Source of the DNA: Lysobacterales bacterium
GTDB taxonomy: Bacteria; Pseudomonadota; Gammaproteobacteria; Xanthomonadales; Xanthomonadaceae
Direction of reading: 5' to 3'
Assembly (NCBI GenBank): GCA_017302135.1
Contig: JAFLDZ010000002.1
Span: forward strand, 124,001-188,000
DNA length: 64,000 nucleotides
Numbering within the stretch: position 1 is the first letter of the stretch; each line of letters opens with the position of its first letter. The notes below the pieces were generated by a model, which did not search any database, was not told the DNA's origin, and saw only the letters and a list, made by a program, of their open reading frames with translations. Shown piece by piece: positions 45,356 to 55,085 of the stretch. The translations under genes were made by a program, and so were the position numbers.

Positions 45356-46165
45356 ATGTCGGAGCGCAATTTGGCGGCCGCAGCAACTGTCGGTCGAAAC
45401 GATAACCGGTGCGAATGGCGGCCGAAACCCAAACGCCCGCACTGCAAATGCATCAGTACCGATCAGCCGCCGAAACGGCCGGACCCGGCGATCTACAGCC
45501 AGCGCCAGCGGCTGTCCCAAGGTTTGAGCACCAGTTGGGAAAGTCCGGATATCCAGACCAACTGGTGGGACGACTGGCGGCTGATGGACAGCATCCTGGT
45601 CCGGGTGCACAACGAGTCCAACGAGGCCAGCGCGGTCAACACCCTGGTCCAGGTGCGTTGGGCGCAATACGGGATCGGGACGGTCTTCAGCTCCCTGGGC
45701 GATCAGCTGATCAGCCTCGGCTATGCGCCCGACGCGAAGGACCTGGCCTTCCCGATCAACGGTGCGGTGCGGGCGCTGGGCAACGATGTCTCGATCGAGG
45801 TCCGGATCAGCCATCCCCACGACAAGGTCGCCGACAACAATCTGGGCTATCAGGCCATCCACGGCGTGCGCACGTCGCAGGTCGGCAAGTCGCCCAGCAA
45901 GCAGTTCGCGGTGCTCAACGCGTCCGCAGCCACCGAAACGATCACACTCGTGGTCTTGGCCAACGATATCGGCGGTGCGGTCACACCGACCAGCCGCGTG
46001 TTCGCGCCGGGCGAACAGATCACCGCCACGCTGACCACGAACGTGCCCGGTTCGATCGTGCCGCCGGCAGGCGATTTCATCCTCAAGGAAGCCACCGTGG
46101 TCGGCTACGACAGCAGCGGCAGGCTGCTGGGTGGCGTCACGTTCCTGGTGAGGGTCGACTCATGA
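45356..46165 (+). CDS. Unknown protein 1 of a three-gene membrane-associated operon
   Basis: A 269-residue soluble protein without a signal peptide or membrane helix. The N-terminal 60 residues are basic and Pro-rich with two neighbouring cysteines (RPHCKC) and then a Trp-rich segment (SWESPDIQTNWWDDW). The remainder alternates hydrophobic strands and turns, consistent with one or two immunoglobulin-like beta-sandwich domains (SILVRVHNESNEASAVNTLVQVRW; ITATLTTNVPG). AGGAGG lies five bases before ATG 45356. Its stop overlaps the next gene (ATGA). I do not recognise the family. Confidence 0.78.
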   Translation: MSERNLAAAATVGRNDNRCEWRPKPKRPHCKCISTDQPPKRPDPAIYSQRQRLSQGLSTSWESPDIQTNWWDDWRLMDSILVRVHNESNEASAVNTLVQVRWAQYGIGTVFSSLGDQLISLGYAPDAKDLAFPINGAVRALGNDVSIEVRISHPHDKVADNNLGYQAIHGVRTSQVGKSPSKQFAVLNASAATETITLVVLANDIGGAVTPTSRVFAPGEQITATLTTNVPGSIVPPAGDFILKEATVVGYDSSGRLLGGVTFLVRVDS

Positions 46166-46590
46166 ACGCACTCATCCGCAGCATGATCGCCATCACCCGA
46201 CCCTTCACGCTGCGTCTCGGTCCTTGCGAACTCAACGGCATGCTGATCGGCGCTTTGACGGGTTTCATGTTCTGCATCGTCTGGTTGATGGGCAAGGCGT
46301 TCACTCCGGTCGCCTATCCCTTGTGGCTCTACATCGCGCTGGTGCTGGCGCTGTTCTGCTGGGGCGCGCTGTTCGCGCTGCTTTGCGGGCCATTGCGCTA
46401 TTCGGCGTCCACGGTCGCGGGCCCGCTGCTGATCAATGCGCTGTTGACCAGCACGCTCACCGTCTATCTGTGCAACCTGAGTGGACAACCGCTGTTGTTC
46501 TTCCTGATCGGCATGCTGGTGGGTCTGCTCGTCGGCCGACTGCTCTGCCGCTACTGCCGCAACCCCACGCAACGCACGAAGGAGGGCTGA
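46162..46590 (+). CDS. Unknown protein 2 of the operon: small four-helix membrane protein
   Basis: A 142-residue integral membrane protein with four predicted helices (about residues 25-45, 50-75, 84-105 and 109-126) and a basic C-terminal tail (CRYCRNPTQRTKEG). Its ATG overlaps the stop of the preceding gene and it ends 3 bp before the next one, so stoichiometric synthesis with both is likely. It has no known domain and could be a membrane partner or immunity-like component for the glycine-rich protein that follows. Confidence 0.75.
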   Translation: MNALIRSMIAITRPFTLRLGPCELNGMLIGALTGFMFCIVWLMGKAFTPVAYPLWLYIALVLALFCWGALFALLCGPLRYSASTVAGPLLINALLTSTLTVYLCNLSGQPLLFFLIGMLVGLLVGRLLCRYCRNPTQRTKEG

Positions 46591-46593
46591 GCC

Positions 46594-47523
46594 ATGGCCA
46601 ATACAAAACCCGCCTGCGGCGTTGGCAGTGCTTCGACCGCAACCACCTTTTCGGACCTTTGGGGCCTGATCCTGCTGTTGATCTCGTTGGGCTCGGGTAT
46701 CGTCACGGTCGTTACCAAATTCGCCGAAACGGTCGCGTTTCTCACCCAGGCGTTCAGTCTGCTTGGGATCACCGCGCCGGTCGCGGTGTGGCTCGGCGCG
46801 GTGGCCGCCTATGTCACCGTGATGATCGTCATCATCGTGTTCTTCTACAAGAACTGCGTCGAAGCGCCCAGAGGACTGGATACGTGTTCGGCCGGCGTGA
46901 TCGAAGACGTGTTTCCATCGTTCGACGATTGGAGCGAATGGGTGTTTCCGTTTGCGGCGAGTCATCCGCGCATCGATGTGGTGGTCAAGTGCGATTACTG
47001 GGATCTCGCCGCCAACGGCGGGGCGACGGTGGTATGCAACGACGACACCGAACGATCCCCGATCATCAGTGCGATCTTCCACAGCTCCGAAGTCTGCGCC
47101 GCAGGCGGCGGCGCGATCGCCGGGGCCGCGATCGCCGGGATCGGCGGCATCATCGCGGCGGTGGCGATCGGTGCGGCGATCGGCTGCTCGGCATCCGGGC
47201 CGTTCTATCTGCTGTGCCTGCTGGTCGTGCTGATCATCGCCGCCATCGTGGTGGCGGTCGCTGCGCTGATCGGTGCGCTCATCGGCGGCATGATCGGCAA
47301 GGCGGCTGCAGGCAGCGACGATCCGATCAACGATGGCGCTGGTTTGACCATCGGCGATTACGTCACCACGCCGGGCAATCTGATCATCATGGGCAATCTC
47401 GACAACGCCCGCGCGTACTGGTTCGTGACCGAAGGCGGCCACACCGTGCACGGCCGTTCCACCGGATCGGCGCCTTTCAGCCATCTCGATCCGGATGCGA
47501 ATCTGACCGTGGATGCCTGCTGA
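46594..47523 (+). CDS. Unknown protein 3 of the operon: glycine-zipper membrane protein
   Basis: A 309-residue protein with two hydrophobic helices near the N-terminus (about 22-42 and 62-85). A soluble stretch with five cysteines (88-168) follows. A long Gly/Ala/Ile-rich hydrophobic segment (171-237, GGGAIAGAAIAGIGG) interrupted by FYLLCLLVVLIIAAIVV comes next. The C-terminal domain of about 70 residues looks beta-rich (LTIGDYVTTPGNLIIMGNL). Glycine-zipper segments like this occur in oligomeric channels and pore-forming proteins. That role is a guess and no family is recognised. Confidence 0.75.
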   Translation: MANTKPACGVGSASTATTFSDLWGLILLLISLGSGIVTVVTKFAETVAFLTQAFSLLGITAPVAVWLGAVAAYVTVMIVIIVFFYKNCVEAPRGLDTCSAGVIEDVFPSFDDWSEWVFPFAASHPRIDVVVKCDYWDLAANGGATVVCNDDTERSPIISAIFHSSEVCAAGGGAIAGAAIAGIGGIIAAVAIGAAIGCSASGPFYLLCLLVVLIIAAIVVAVAALIGALIGGMIGKAAAGSDDPINDGAGLTIGDYVTTPGNLIIMGNLDNARAYWFVTEGGHTVHGRSTGSAPFSHLDPDANLTVDAC

Positions 47524-47570
47524 ACCGTAAATACAAATAGAGCGTGCAAGCCGGGCATGGATGCTCGACC

Positions 47571-47604
47571 AGCAGGGCGCTTCGGGATACCGGAGCGCCC
47601 TGCT
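47571..47604. terminator. Hairpin between convergent operons
   Basis: AGCAGGGCGCT (47571-47581) and AGCGCCCTGCT (47594-47604) are perfect 11-base arms with a 12-base loop. They lie between the unknown operon and the convergent puuC gene. This is a probable bidirectional terminator, though no T-run follows. Confidence 0.6.
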
Positions 47605-47608
47605 CCCT

Positions 47609-49111
47609 TCAAGTCGCCAGATTGATCCAGGTGGCTTTGACTTCGGTGTATTTCTCGAAGGCGTGCAGGGACTTGTCGCGGCCGTTGCCGGACTGCTTGT
47701 AGCCGCCGAACGGTGCGGTCATGTCGCCACCGTCCCAGTAATTCACCCAGACGCTGCCGGCGCGCAGTTTCCGGGCGACGCGATGCGCGCGGCCGATGTC
47801 GCGGGTCCAGACCCCGGCGGCGAGACCGAAATCGCTGTCGTTGGCCATCCGCAGCGCATCGGCTTCGTTGTCGAAGGCGATCACCGACAGCACCGGGCCG
47901 AAGATCTCCTCGCGGGCGATGGTGTGGTCGTGTTCGACGGCGTCGAACACCGTCGGCTCGATGTAGCAGCCGCCGGCGACCACGTCGGCGCGCTTGCCGC
48001 CCAGCAGCAGCCGGCCGCCGTCGGCCTGACCCTTGGCGATGTAGTCCAGCACCCGGGCGGTCTGGCTTTCGTCGACCATCGCGCCCATCGGCGCACCGGG
48101 TTCCAGCGGATGTCGCGGGTGCATGGCTTTGCCGGCCTCGACCACGGCGGCCACGAAGTCGTCCTTGATCGAGCGCTCGACCAGCAGGCGCGAAGCGGCG
48201 GTGCAGACTTCGCCCTGGTTGTAGAAGATGGCGCCAGCGGCGGCTTTGGCGGCCTGTGCCAGGTCCAGAGCGTCGGCGAAGACGATGTTCGGACTCTTGC
48301 CGCCGCATTCCATGTAGGCGCGTTTCATGTTGGAGCGCCCGGCGCACTGCAGTAGATGTTTGCCTACCGCCGTGGAACCGGTGAACACCAGTCCATCGAC
48401 ATCCATATGCAAGGCCAGCGGTTCGCCCGCGCCTTTGCCGAAGCCCGGCACGACGTTGAACACGCCTCCGGGAATGCCCGCCTCCATCGCAATCTCCGCC
48501 AGCCGGATTGCGGTCAATGGCGACTTTTCCGACGGCTTCAACACCACCGAATTGCCCATCGCCAGGGCCGGTGCGATCTTCCAGGTCGCCATCAGCATCG
48601 GGAAATTCCACGGCACGATCGCGCCGACCACACCCAGCGGCTCGCGGGTGATCAGGCCGAGTTCGTCCTCACCGGTCGAAGCGACCTCGCCATAGACCTT
48701 GTCCAGCGCCTCGCCGGTCCAGGCCATGCAGCGGATGGTCGCGGCCACGTCGACGGCACGGGCGTCGGACACCGGCTTGCCCATATCCAGCGCTTCAAGC
48801 AGCGCAAGTTCGTCGCCATATTGTTCAATGAGTTGCGCGAACCTGATGAGAATCTTCTTTCGGTACGTGGGCTTGGTATTCGCCCATATCCCCGCCTCGA
48901 AACTGCGCCGGGCGGCGGCGACCGCGCGTTCGATATCCTCGCCCTCGCCCTCCGCGACCTTGCCCAGCACGCGGCCGTCGATCGGGCTGAGGCAGTCGAA
49001 CGTCTTGCCGCTGGCGGCGTCCACGTAGCGGCCGTCGATGAAGGCCTGGGTCCGGATGCCGAGGCCGTCGGCGAGGGCCTGCCAGCTGTCGCGGGTATGG
49101 GGAGCGGTCAT
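47609..49111 (-). CDS. puuC: Gamma-glutamyl-gamma-aminobutyraldehyde dehydrogenase
   Basis: A 500-residue aldehyde dehydrogenase. Catalytic Cys303 lies in [11 protein letters not shown], Glu268 in MECGGKSPN, and the NAD-binding segment is VPWNFP. Overall sequence is closest to PuuC/KauB, and the neighbouring PuuR gene supports oxidation of gamma-glutamyl-gamma-aminobutyraldehyde to gamma-glutamyl-GABA. It forms a leftward operon with puuR (19 bp upstream). It is separated from the main puu/pot operon by six kilobases of unrelated genes. Confidence 0.9.
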   Translation of the reverse strand: MTAPHTRDSWQALADGLGIRTQAFIDGRYVDAASGKTFDCLSPIDGRVLGKVAEGEGEDIERAVAAARRSFEAGIWANTKPTYRKKILIRFAQLIEQYGDELALLEALDMGKPVSDARAVDVAATIRCMAWTGEALDKVYGEVASTGEDELGLITREPLGVVGAIVPWNFPMLMATWKIAPALAMGNSVVLKPSEKSPLTAIRLAEIAMEAGIPGGVFNVVPGFGKGAGEPLALHMDVDGLVFTGSTAVGKHLLQCAGRSNMKRAYMECGGKSPNIVFADALDLAQAAKAAAGAIFYNQGEVCTAASRLLVERSIKDDFVAAVVEAGKAMHPRHPLEPGAPMGAMVDESQTARVLDYIAKGQADGGRLLLGGKRADVVAGGCYIEPTVFDAVEHDHTIAREEIFGPVLSVIAFDNEADALRMANDSDFGLAAGVWTRDIGRAHRVARKLRAGSVWVNYWDGGDMTAPFGGYKQSGNGRDKSLHAFEKYTEVKATWINLAT

Positions 49112-49130
49112 GGGGAAAACTCCTGGAAGT

Positions 49131-49679
49131 TCAGAACGTGGCAGGCGTATTGGCGCTGACGAGGATCGCGTCGCCGTCGCCGACGTTGCGGAAACGATGG
49201 GGGGTGCGGCTCTCGAAGTAATACGCCTCGCCCGGACCCAGGACGCGGACCCGGTCGCCCACGGTCACTTCGATCTGGCCCTGGATGATCACGCCGCCCT
49301 CCTCGCCCTCGTGCGCCAGCATGCTCTCGCCGGTGTCGGTGCCCGGCGGCATGATTTCGCGAAGGATGCACATCTGACGCTGTGGCCGGCGCTGGCCGAT
49401 CAGGTAGTAATGGATATCGTTGTTGCCGACGTCAGGCTGTTCGCCGCAGTCGTAGAACGGGCTGTCGACCGGACCAGTGTCCATATCCATGGTGAAGAAA
49501 TCGGCCAGCGAGATCGGAATCCCGTCCAGCACCTTCTTCAGCGAGCTGACCGACGGGCTGACCTTGTTCTGCTCGATCAGGGAAATGGTGCTGTTGGTGA
49601 CCCCGACCCGTTTGGCCAGCTCGCGCTGGCTCAGGCCTTTGGTCTTGCGGATGAGCTGCAGGCGAGCGCCGATATCCAT
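49131..49679 (-). CDS. puuR: XRE-cupin transcriptional regulator, PuuR type
   Basis: A 182-residue regulator. The N-terminal Cro/C1 helix-turn-helix (about 8-62, [22 protein letters not shown]) joins a C-terminal cupin sensor domain (about 110-180, [26 protein letters not shown]). In E. coli PuuR represses the puu genes and is released by putrescine; the same role is inferred here for the flanking genes. It is divergent from the omega-aminotransferase gene, with a 170-bp spacer that contains an inverted ACTTTACA/TGTAAAGT pair. Confidence 0.92.
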   Translation of the reverse strand: MDIGARLQLIRKTKGLSQRELAKRVGVTNSTISLIEQNKVSPSVSSLKKVLDGIPISLADFFTMDMDTGPVDSPFYDCGEQPDVGNNDIHYYLIGQRRPQRQMCILREIMPPGTDTGESMLAHEGEEGGVIIQGQIEVTVGDRVRVLGPGEAYYFESRTPHRFRNVGDGDAILVSANTPATF

Positions 49680-49710
49680 TCAGAATCCGTCGACTTTGTT
49701 GATGCGGGAT

Positions 49711-49769
49711 ACTTTACACGTTTGCGGCCTTGCAGCATTTTTTGCGGTTTTCGCCATCGGTTGTAAAGT
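49711..49769. promoter_or_regulatory. Inverted 8-bp sites between puuR and the aminotransferase, possible PuuR operators
   Basis: ACTTTACA (49711-49718) and TGTAAAGT (49762-49769) are exact reverse complements 43 bases apart in the divergent promoter region. Two sites spaced by roughly five helical turns could bind one regulator cooperatively. The link to PuuR is by position only. Confidence 0.4.
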
Positions 49770-49849
49770 TTTTTCAACGCGCTAAGCTTCGTACCACCCT
49801 CAGCACCGGCTACCCTGCCGGCGCTAACCTTCGGCCTGGAGCCTCTTCC

Positions 49850-51241
49850 ATGCAAGACGAGATGCAAGACGACACTTCCCCTGCACCGTCCACGGGTTTC
49901 GGCGACCACTACAACCGCCAGGCCACCCGGCAACCGGACGCCATGGACGCATTCTGGATGCCGTTCTCGGCCAATCGCCAGTTCAAGGCGCATCCACGCC
50001 TGATGGCGAGTGCATCGGGGATGTTCTACCGGTCCGTGGACGGCCGCGAGATCCTCGACGGCACCGGCGGCCTCTGGTGCTGCAACGCCGGGCATGCGCG
50101 TCCCCGCATTGTCGAGGCGGTACAGCAGCAGATCGCCACCCTCGATTTCGCGCCGACCTTCCAGATGGCGCATCCGCTGCCGTTCGCGCTGGCCGAACGG
50201 CTGGTCGAGATCGCACCGGATCGCCTCAATCATGTGTTCTTCACCAACTCCGGGTCGGAGTCGGTCGATACCGCCCTGAAGATCGCCCTCGCCTACCACC
50301 GCGCGCGCGGCGAGGGCCAGCGGACGCGATTGATCGGTCGCGAAAAGGGCTATCACGGCGTCGGGTTCGGTGGCATTTCGGTCGGCGGCCTGCCCAACAA
50401 CCGCAAGTTCTTCGGCAGCCTGCTGCCCGGCGTGGACCACCTGCGCCATACCCTCGACATCGAACGCAACGCCTTCAGCCGAGGCTTGCCCGAACACGGC
50501 CTCGAGCTGGCGGAAGACCTGGAACGGCTGGTCGCCCTGCACGACGCCAGCACCATCGCGGCGGTGATCATCGAACCGGTCGCCGGTTCCGCCGGCGTGG
50601 TGCTGCCGCCGAAGGGTTACCTGAAGCGCATCCGCGAGATCTGCGACAAACACGGCATCCTGCTGATCTTCGACGAAGTCATCACCGGCTTCGGACGCGT
50701 CGGCAAAGCGTTCGCCGCGCAGCGCTTCGATGTGCAGCCGGACATGATCACCACCGCCAAGGGCCTGACCAACGGCTGCGTGCCGATGGGCGCGGTGCTG
50801 ATCGCCGACAGGATCCACGAGGCCTTCATGCACGGCCCCGAGAACATGATCGAGCTGTTCCACGGCTATACCTACTCGGGCCACCCGCTGGCCTGCGCCG
50901 CTGCGCTGGCGACGCTGGACACCTACGCCGAGGAACATCTGTTCGAGAAAGCGATCGAACTGGAGACCTGTTGGGCCGATGCCATCCACGCGCTGCGTGA
51001 CCAGCCGAATGTCATCGATATCCGCAACATCGGCCTGATTGGCGCAATCGAACTCGCCCCACGTCCGGGTGCACCCGGCGCCCGCGCCTACGACATCTTC
51101 ACCCGCTGTTTCCACGAAGAAAACCTGCTGATCCGGGTCACCGGCGATGTGATCGCGCTGTCGCCGCCGCTGATCCTCGAACGCGCCCATATCGATCGCA
51201 TCTTCCAGACCCTTGCGCATGTGATCGGCCAGACCGCCTAA
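49850..51241 (+). CDS. Omega-amino acid:pyruvate aminotransferase (class III)
   Basis: A 463-residue PLP enzyme. The Schiff-base Lys304 lies in TTAKGLTNGCVPMGAV, Asp275 in LLIFDEVITGFGRVG, and FFTNSGSESVDTALK binds the cofactor phosphate. The N-terminal FWMPFSANRQFKAHPRL is typical of beta-alanine/omega-amino acid:pyruvate transaminases. It likely converts beta-alanine (or another omega-amine from polyamines) plus pyruvate to malonate semialdehyde plus alanine. Alanine dehydrogenase and MmsA genes follow, completing the route. The frame is open 120 bases further upstream, but MQDEMQDD has the expected length. Confidence 0.9.
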   Translation: MQDEMQDDTSPAPSTGFGDHYNRQATRQPDAMDAFWMPFSANRQFKAHPRLMASASGMFYRSVDGREILDGTGGLWCCNAGHARPRIVEAVQQQIATLDFAPTFQMAHPLPFALAERLVEIAPDRLNHVFFTNSGSESVDTALKIALAYHRARGEGQRTRLIGREKGYHGVGFGGISVGGLPNNRKFFGSLLPGVDHLRHTLDIERNAFSRGLPEHGLELAEDLERLVALHDASTIAAVIIEPVAGSAGVVLPPKGYLKRIREICDKHGILLIFDEVITGFGRVGKAFAAQRFDVQPDMITTAKGLTNGCVPMGAVLIADRIHEAFMHGPENMIELFHGYTYSGHPLACAAALATLDTYAEEHLFEKAIELETCWADAIHALRDQPNVIDIRNIGLIGAIELAPRPGAPGARAYDIFTRCFHEENLLIRVTGDVIALSPPLILERAHIDRIFQTLAHVIGQTA

Positions 51242-51278
51242 TGCGCCCCCGACTTCTCCTCTCGATGGAATCCCAGCC

Positions 51279-52394
51279 ATGCTGATCGGCGTACCCAAGG
51301 AAATCAAAAACCACGAGTACCGGATCGGCCTGACCCCGGCCGGTGCCCGCGAACTCGTCGGCCATGGCCACAGGGTCATGATCCAGCGCGATGGCGGCAA
51401 GTCCATCGGCCTGACCAACGAGATGTATCAGAAAGCGGGCGCCGAGATCGTCGACGCCGCAGAGGACATCTTCCGTCGCGCCGACATGATCATCAAGGTC
51501 AAGGAACCGCAGCCGGTCGAAGTCGCCATGCTGCGCGAAGGCCAGTTGCTGTACACCTATCTGCATCTCGCGCCCGATCCCAACCAGACCGCCGGTCTGG
51601 TCAAATCCGGCTGTACCGCCATCGCCTACGAAACCGTCACCGACCGCAAGGGCGGCTTGCCGCTGCTGGCGCCGATGAGCGAAGTCGCGGGGCGCATGTC
51701 GATCCAGGCCGGCGCCCATGCGCTGGAGAAAGCCCAGGGCGGCTCGGGCGTGCTGCTGGGCGGCGTGCCGGGCGTGAAGCCGGCGGAAGTGCTGGTGATC
51801 GGAGGCGGCGTGGTCGGCATCAACGCCGCACGCATGGCGATGGGCCTGAACGCGCACGTCACCATCCTGGACCGTTCGCTGGAGCGCCTGAAGTATCTCG
51901 ACGAGCTGTACGGTCACCAGCTGACCACGATCTATTCGACCCATGACGCCATCGAAGAGCGTCTCCCCGACACCGACCTGGTGATCGGCGCGGTGCTGAT
52001 CCCCGGCGCGGCTGCACCGAAACTGCTGTCGCGCGATCAGCTCAGACTGATGCGCCCGGGCTCGGTGCTGGTCGATGTGGCGATCGATCAGGGCGGCTGC
52101 TTCGAAACCTCGAAGGCCACGACCCACCAGAACCCGACCTACGAAGTGGACGACATCATTCATTACTGCGTCGCGAACATGCCCGGCGGCGTCGCCCGCA
52201 CCTCCACCTTCGCACTGACCAATGCCACCCTGCCCTTCGCGCTGCAGCTGGCGAACAAGGGCGCGAAGAAGGCGATGCTGGACGACGAACATCTGCTCAA
52301 CGGGCTCAACGTCCACGCCGGCAAGATCACCTACAGGGCGGTCGCCGAGGACTTGGGCTACGAATACGTGCCGGCGGCGAAAGCGCTGGCGTAA
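51279..52394 (+). CDS. ald: Alanine dehydrogenase
   Basis: Oxidatively deaminates L-alanine to pyruvate and ammonia with NAD+. The 371-residue protein is full length. The N-terminus [20 protein letters not shown] is characteristic, and the catalytic Lys75 (IIKVKEP) and His96 (YTYLHLAPD) are in place. The Rossmann motif is [12 protein letters not shown]. It sits 37 bp after the omega-aminotransferase. That enzyme consumes pyruvate and makes alanine, so Ald closes the loop by regenerating pyruvate and releasing the nitrogen. Confidence 0.96.
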   Translation: MLIGVPKEIKNHEYRIGLTPAGARELVGHGHRVMIQRDGGKSIGLTNEMYQKAGAEIVDAAEDIFRRADMIIKVKEPQPVEVAMLREGQLLYTYLHLAPDPNQTAGLVKSGCTAIAYETVTDRKGGLPLLAPMSEVAGRMSIQAGAHALEKAQGGSGVLLGGVPGVKPAEVLVIGGGVVGINAARMAMGLNAHVTILDRSLERLKYLDELYGHQLTTIYSTHDAIEERLPDTDLVIGAVLIPGAAAPKLLSRDQLRLMRPGSVLVDVAIDQGGCFETSKATTHQNPTYEVDDIIHYCVANMPGGVARTSTFALTNATLPFALQLANKGAKKAMLDDEHLLNGLNVHAGKITYRAVAEDLGYEYVPAAKALA

Positions 52395-52433
52395 GCTGTC
52401 CCGCACAACGGATTCCACTCTCAGGAGAGCGTC

Positions 52434-52925
52434 ATGGGCATGGTCGGATGTTTTGCAGCCGTCGATCGCGTGACGCTGTCGAAGCTGAAAAGCGATCCCT
52501 ACCTGATCGAGGGCTATCTGCATCCGGACGACGGCGACAGCGATCCGCCCAACTACATCGATGTCGACAAAGCCTGGCACGGCATCCACTACCTGCTCAC
52601 CGGCAAAGTGGACGAAGGCGCGGAACCGTTGAGCTGGGCGGTGTTGGGCGGCGAAGAGATCGGCGAGGACATCGGCTACGGTCCGGCGCGTTTCCTGGAA
52701 CCCGAACAGGTGCACAGCATCGCCGCCTGGCTACCAGACGACACCGTCTTCAAGTCGCGCTTCGATCCGCACGCGATGGAGAAGGCGAAAATCTACCCGG
52801 AGATCATCTGGTTACGGGACGGCGACGAAGCGCTCGATTATCTGATCGAGAACTACCGCGAGCTGGTCGCGTTCTACAGGAGCGCGGCAGGGCGCGGCGA
52901 CGGCGCGATCCTCTGGCTTTCCTGA
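52434..52925 (+). CDS. DUF1877 (YfbM-like) family protein
   Basis: A 163-residue cytoplasmic protein starting [11 protein letters not shown], with [18 protein letters not shown] and the central [19 protein letters not shown]. This pattern is characteristic of the DUF1877/YfbM family, whose function is unknown. It lies 39 bp after ald and 19 bp before mmsA in the same direction, so it is likely cotranscribed with them. No catalytic residues can be proposed with confidence. Confidence 0.87.
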   Translation: MGMVGCFAAVDRVTLSKLKSDPYLIEGYLHPDDGDSDPPNYIDVDKAWHGIHYLLTGKVDEGAEPLSWAVLGGEEIGEDIGYGPARFLEPEQVHSIAAWLPDDTVFKSRFDPHAMEKAKIYPEIIWLRDGDEALDYLIENYRELVAFYRSAAGRGDGAILWLS

Positions 52926-52944
52926 CATCGCAATCGGCGACTCA

Positions 52945-54465
52945 ATGCGCATGACGAACATTCCCCACTTCATCGCCGGTCAGCCCATCGATCCAGGCAT
53001 CGGCGCTGCGCAGCGTTTCGCCGATGTCTTCGACCCGGCCACTGGCCAGGTCACGAAGCGCGTGCCGCTGGCCTCCGTCGATGACGTGCGTGCGGCCGTG
53101 GATGCCGCTGCCGCCGCATTCCCGGACTGGGCGGCGACCACACCGCTCAATCGCGCGCGGGTGATGTTCAAGTTCAAGGAACTACTGGAGCGTCACGCGG
53201 GCGATCTGGCCGCGATCATCACCTCCGAACACGGCAAGGTGCTGTCGGACGCGAAGGGCGAAGTGACCCGCGGCCTCGAGGTCGTCGAATTCGCCTGCGG
53301 CATTCCGCATCTGCTCAAGGGCGAACATTCGATGAATGTCGGCCGCGACGTCGATTCGTGGAGCGAGTACGCGCCGTTGGGCGTCGTCGCCGGGATCACG
53401 CCGTTCAATTTTCCGGCGATGGTGCCGCTGTGGATGTTCCCGGTCGCCATCGCCTGCGGCAACACCTTCGTGTTGAAGCCGTCGGAGCGCGACCCGTCGG
53501 CCTCGCTGTACATGGCCGATCTGCTGAAACAGGCCGGGCTGCCGGATGGCGTGTTCAACGTCGTGCATGGCGACAAGGTCGCGGTCGATGCGCTGCTGGA
53601 CGAACCGCGCGTGCAGGCGATCAGCTTCGTCGGCTCCACGCCGATCGCCGAATACATCTATGCGCGCGGCAGCGCCAACGGCAAGCGGGTACAGGCACTG
53701 GGCGGCGCCAAGAATCACATGGTCGTGCTGCCCGATGCGGATCTCGACGGTGCGGTCTCTGCGCTGCTCGGTGCAGGCTATGGTTCGGCAGGCGAACGCT
53801 GCATGGCCATTTCCGTTGCGGTCTGCGTCGGCGACGCCACCGCAGACGCGCTGGTCGCGAAGCTCGCGCCGAAAGTCGCGGCGCTGAAGATCGGCCCCGG
53901 CTGTCTCGATCCGGAGATGGGTCCGCTGGTGACCGGCGCGCATCGCGACAAGGTGGCCGGTCATGTCGATGTCGGCGTCGCCGAGGGTGCATCGCTGGTC
54001 GTCGATGGTCGCGGTCACTCTGTCGATGGTCACGACGGTGGCTTCTTCCTCGGCGGCTGTCTGTTCGACCGCGTCACCGCCGACATGCGCATCTATCGCG
54101 AGGAAATCTTCGGGCCGGTGCTGTGCGTGATGCGCGTGGCCGATTTCGACACCGCGCTCGCACTCGTCAACGCCCACGAATACGGCAACGGCACCGCGAT
54201 CTTCACCCGCGACGGCGGCGCCGCGCGCGAGTTCGCGCATCGCGTGCAGGCCGGCATGGTCGGCGTGAATGTGCCGATTCCGGTGCCGATGGCCTTCCAC
54301 AGCTTCGGCGGCTGGAAGCGCTCGATCTTCGGACCCCTTCATGTGCACGGCCCCGACGGCGTGCGTTTCTACACCCGGCTGAAGACGATCACCGCGCGCT
54401 GGCCGGACAGCGCCCTGCACGCGGAATCGAAGCCGGCCGAATTCATCATGCCGACAATGAAATGA
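52945..54465 (+). CDS. mmsA: Methylmalonate/malonate-semialdehyde dehydrogenase (CoA-acylating)
   Basis: A 506-residue CoA-acylating aldehyde dehydrogenase. Catalytic Cys286 lies in [11 protein letters not shown]. As in true MmsA/IolA enzymes, the usual general-base Glu is replaced (GGAKNHMVV), which permits CoA attack rather than hydrolysis. It converts malonate semialdehyde to acetyl-CoA or methylmalonate semialdehyde to propionyl-CoA. With the omega-aminotransferase two genes upstream, the beta-alanine route is most likely. MTNIPHF, two codons in, is an alternative start. Its stop overlaps the next gene. Confidence 0.94.
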   Translation: MRMTNIPHFIAGQPIDPGIGAAQRFADVFDPATGQVTKRVPLASVDDVRAAVDAAAAAFPDWAATTPLNRARVMFKFKELLERHAGDLAAIITSEHGKVLSDAKGEVTRGLEVVEFACGIPHLLKGEHSMNVGRDVDSWSEYAPLGVVAGITPFNFPAMVPLWMFPVAIACGNTFVLKPSERDPSASLYMADLLKQAGLPDGVFNVVHGDKVAVDALLDEPRVQAISFVGSTPIAEYIYARGSANGKRVQALGGAKNHMVVLPDADLDGAVSALLGAGYGSAGERCMAISVAVCVGDATADALVAKLAPKVAALKIGPGCLDPEMGPLVTGAHRDKVAGHVDVGVAEGASLVVDGRGHSVDGHDGGFFLGGCLFDRVTADMRIYREEIFGPVLCVMRVADFDTALALVNAHEYGNGTAIFTRDGGAAREFAHRVQAGMVGVNVPIPVPMAFHSFGGWKRSIFGPLHVHGPDGVRFYTRLKTITARWPDSALHAESKPAEFIMPTMK

Positions 54466-55076
54466 CCATGCGCACTCTGCTTGCCATCTTCCTGCTTCTC
54501 GCGGCGGTGCCTCTGGCCCATGCCGGCGGCAAAAAGCTGCAGCAAACGCCGGGCACCCTGACCCGCACCTTCCTCGATAACTACGGCCATGACGTCGCAC
54601 TGATGGAGGTCAAGCGTATCGACAAGATGCGCGCTGTCTTCAGCAAGCAGCTCAGCGCTACGTTGCGTGCCGTGCGCATCGCACAGGACGCGCTCGCTGC
54701 GGAACAGCCGGACGACAAACCCGGCGTTGCCGGAGCTGGTGTCGGAGCCGGTATCGCCGAGCTCGGCTTCAATTCCGGTGAGGGCCACGCATTCGACAGC
54801 TACGATGTCCGGCTCACCAACATGCTGGGCAAGAACCGCGCTGCCGTCGATGTCGAGTTCGTCGCGAACGTACAGGGAACCCCTGTCCGCTGGCGGGATC
54901 GCTACGAGTGGGTGCTCGAAGGCAGTACGTGGAAGTTGGACGATATCGTCTTCCGCAGCACCGGCCGCCCGAACCCGCGCGAGCGCCGTTTGACGAAGCT
55001 GTTGCGTCCGTCCCCCGCACCTGTAAACCGGTTGTTTCCGGAGCGGCCGCCGGTGAAAGCCGGTCCGTCCCGATAA
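54462..55076 (+). CDS. Exported protein of unknown function
   Basis: A 204-residue protein with a clear signal peptide ([20 protein letters not shown]). The mature domain contains [25 protein letters not shown], a Gly/Ala-rich loop ([17 protein letters not shown]) and a beta-rich half with [22 protein letters not shown]. That half resembles NTF2-like/DUF3828 periplasmic domains. The first ATG overlaps the mmsA stop (ATGA); ATG 54468 is equally plausible. Coupling to mmsA may be accidental, since its role appears unrelated. Confidence 0.75.
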   Translation: MTMRTLLAIFLLLAAVPLAHAGGKKLQQTPGTLTRTFLDNYGHDVALMEVKRIDKMRAVFSKQLSATLRAVRIAQDALAAEQPDDKPGVAGAGVGAGIAELGFNSGEGHAFDSYDVRLTNMLGKNRAAVDVEFVANVQGTPVRWRDRYEWVLEGSTWKLDDIVFRSTGRPNPRERRLTKLLRPSPAPVNRLFPERPPVKAGPSR

Positions 55077-55085
55077 GACAGGCAG

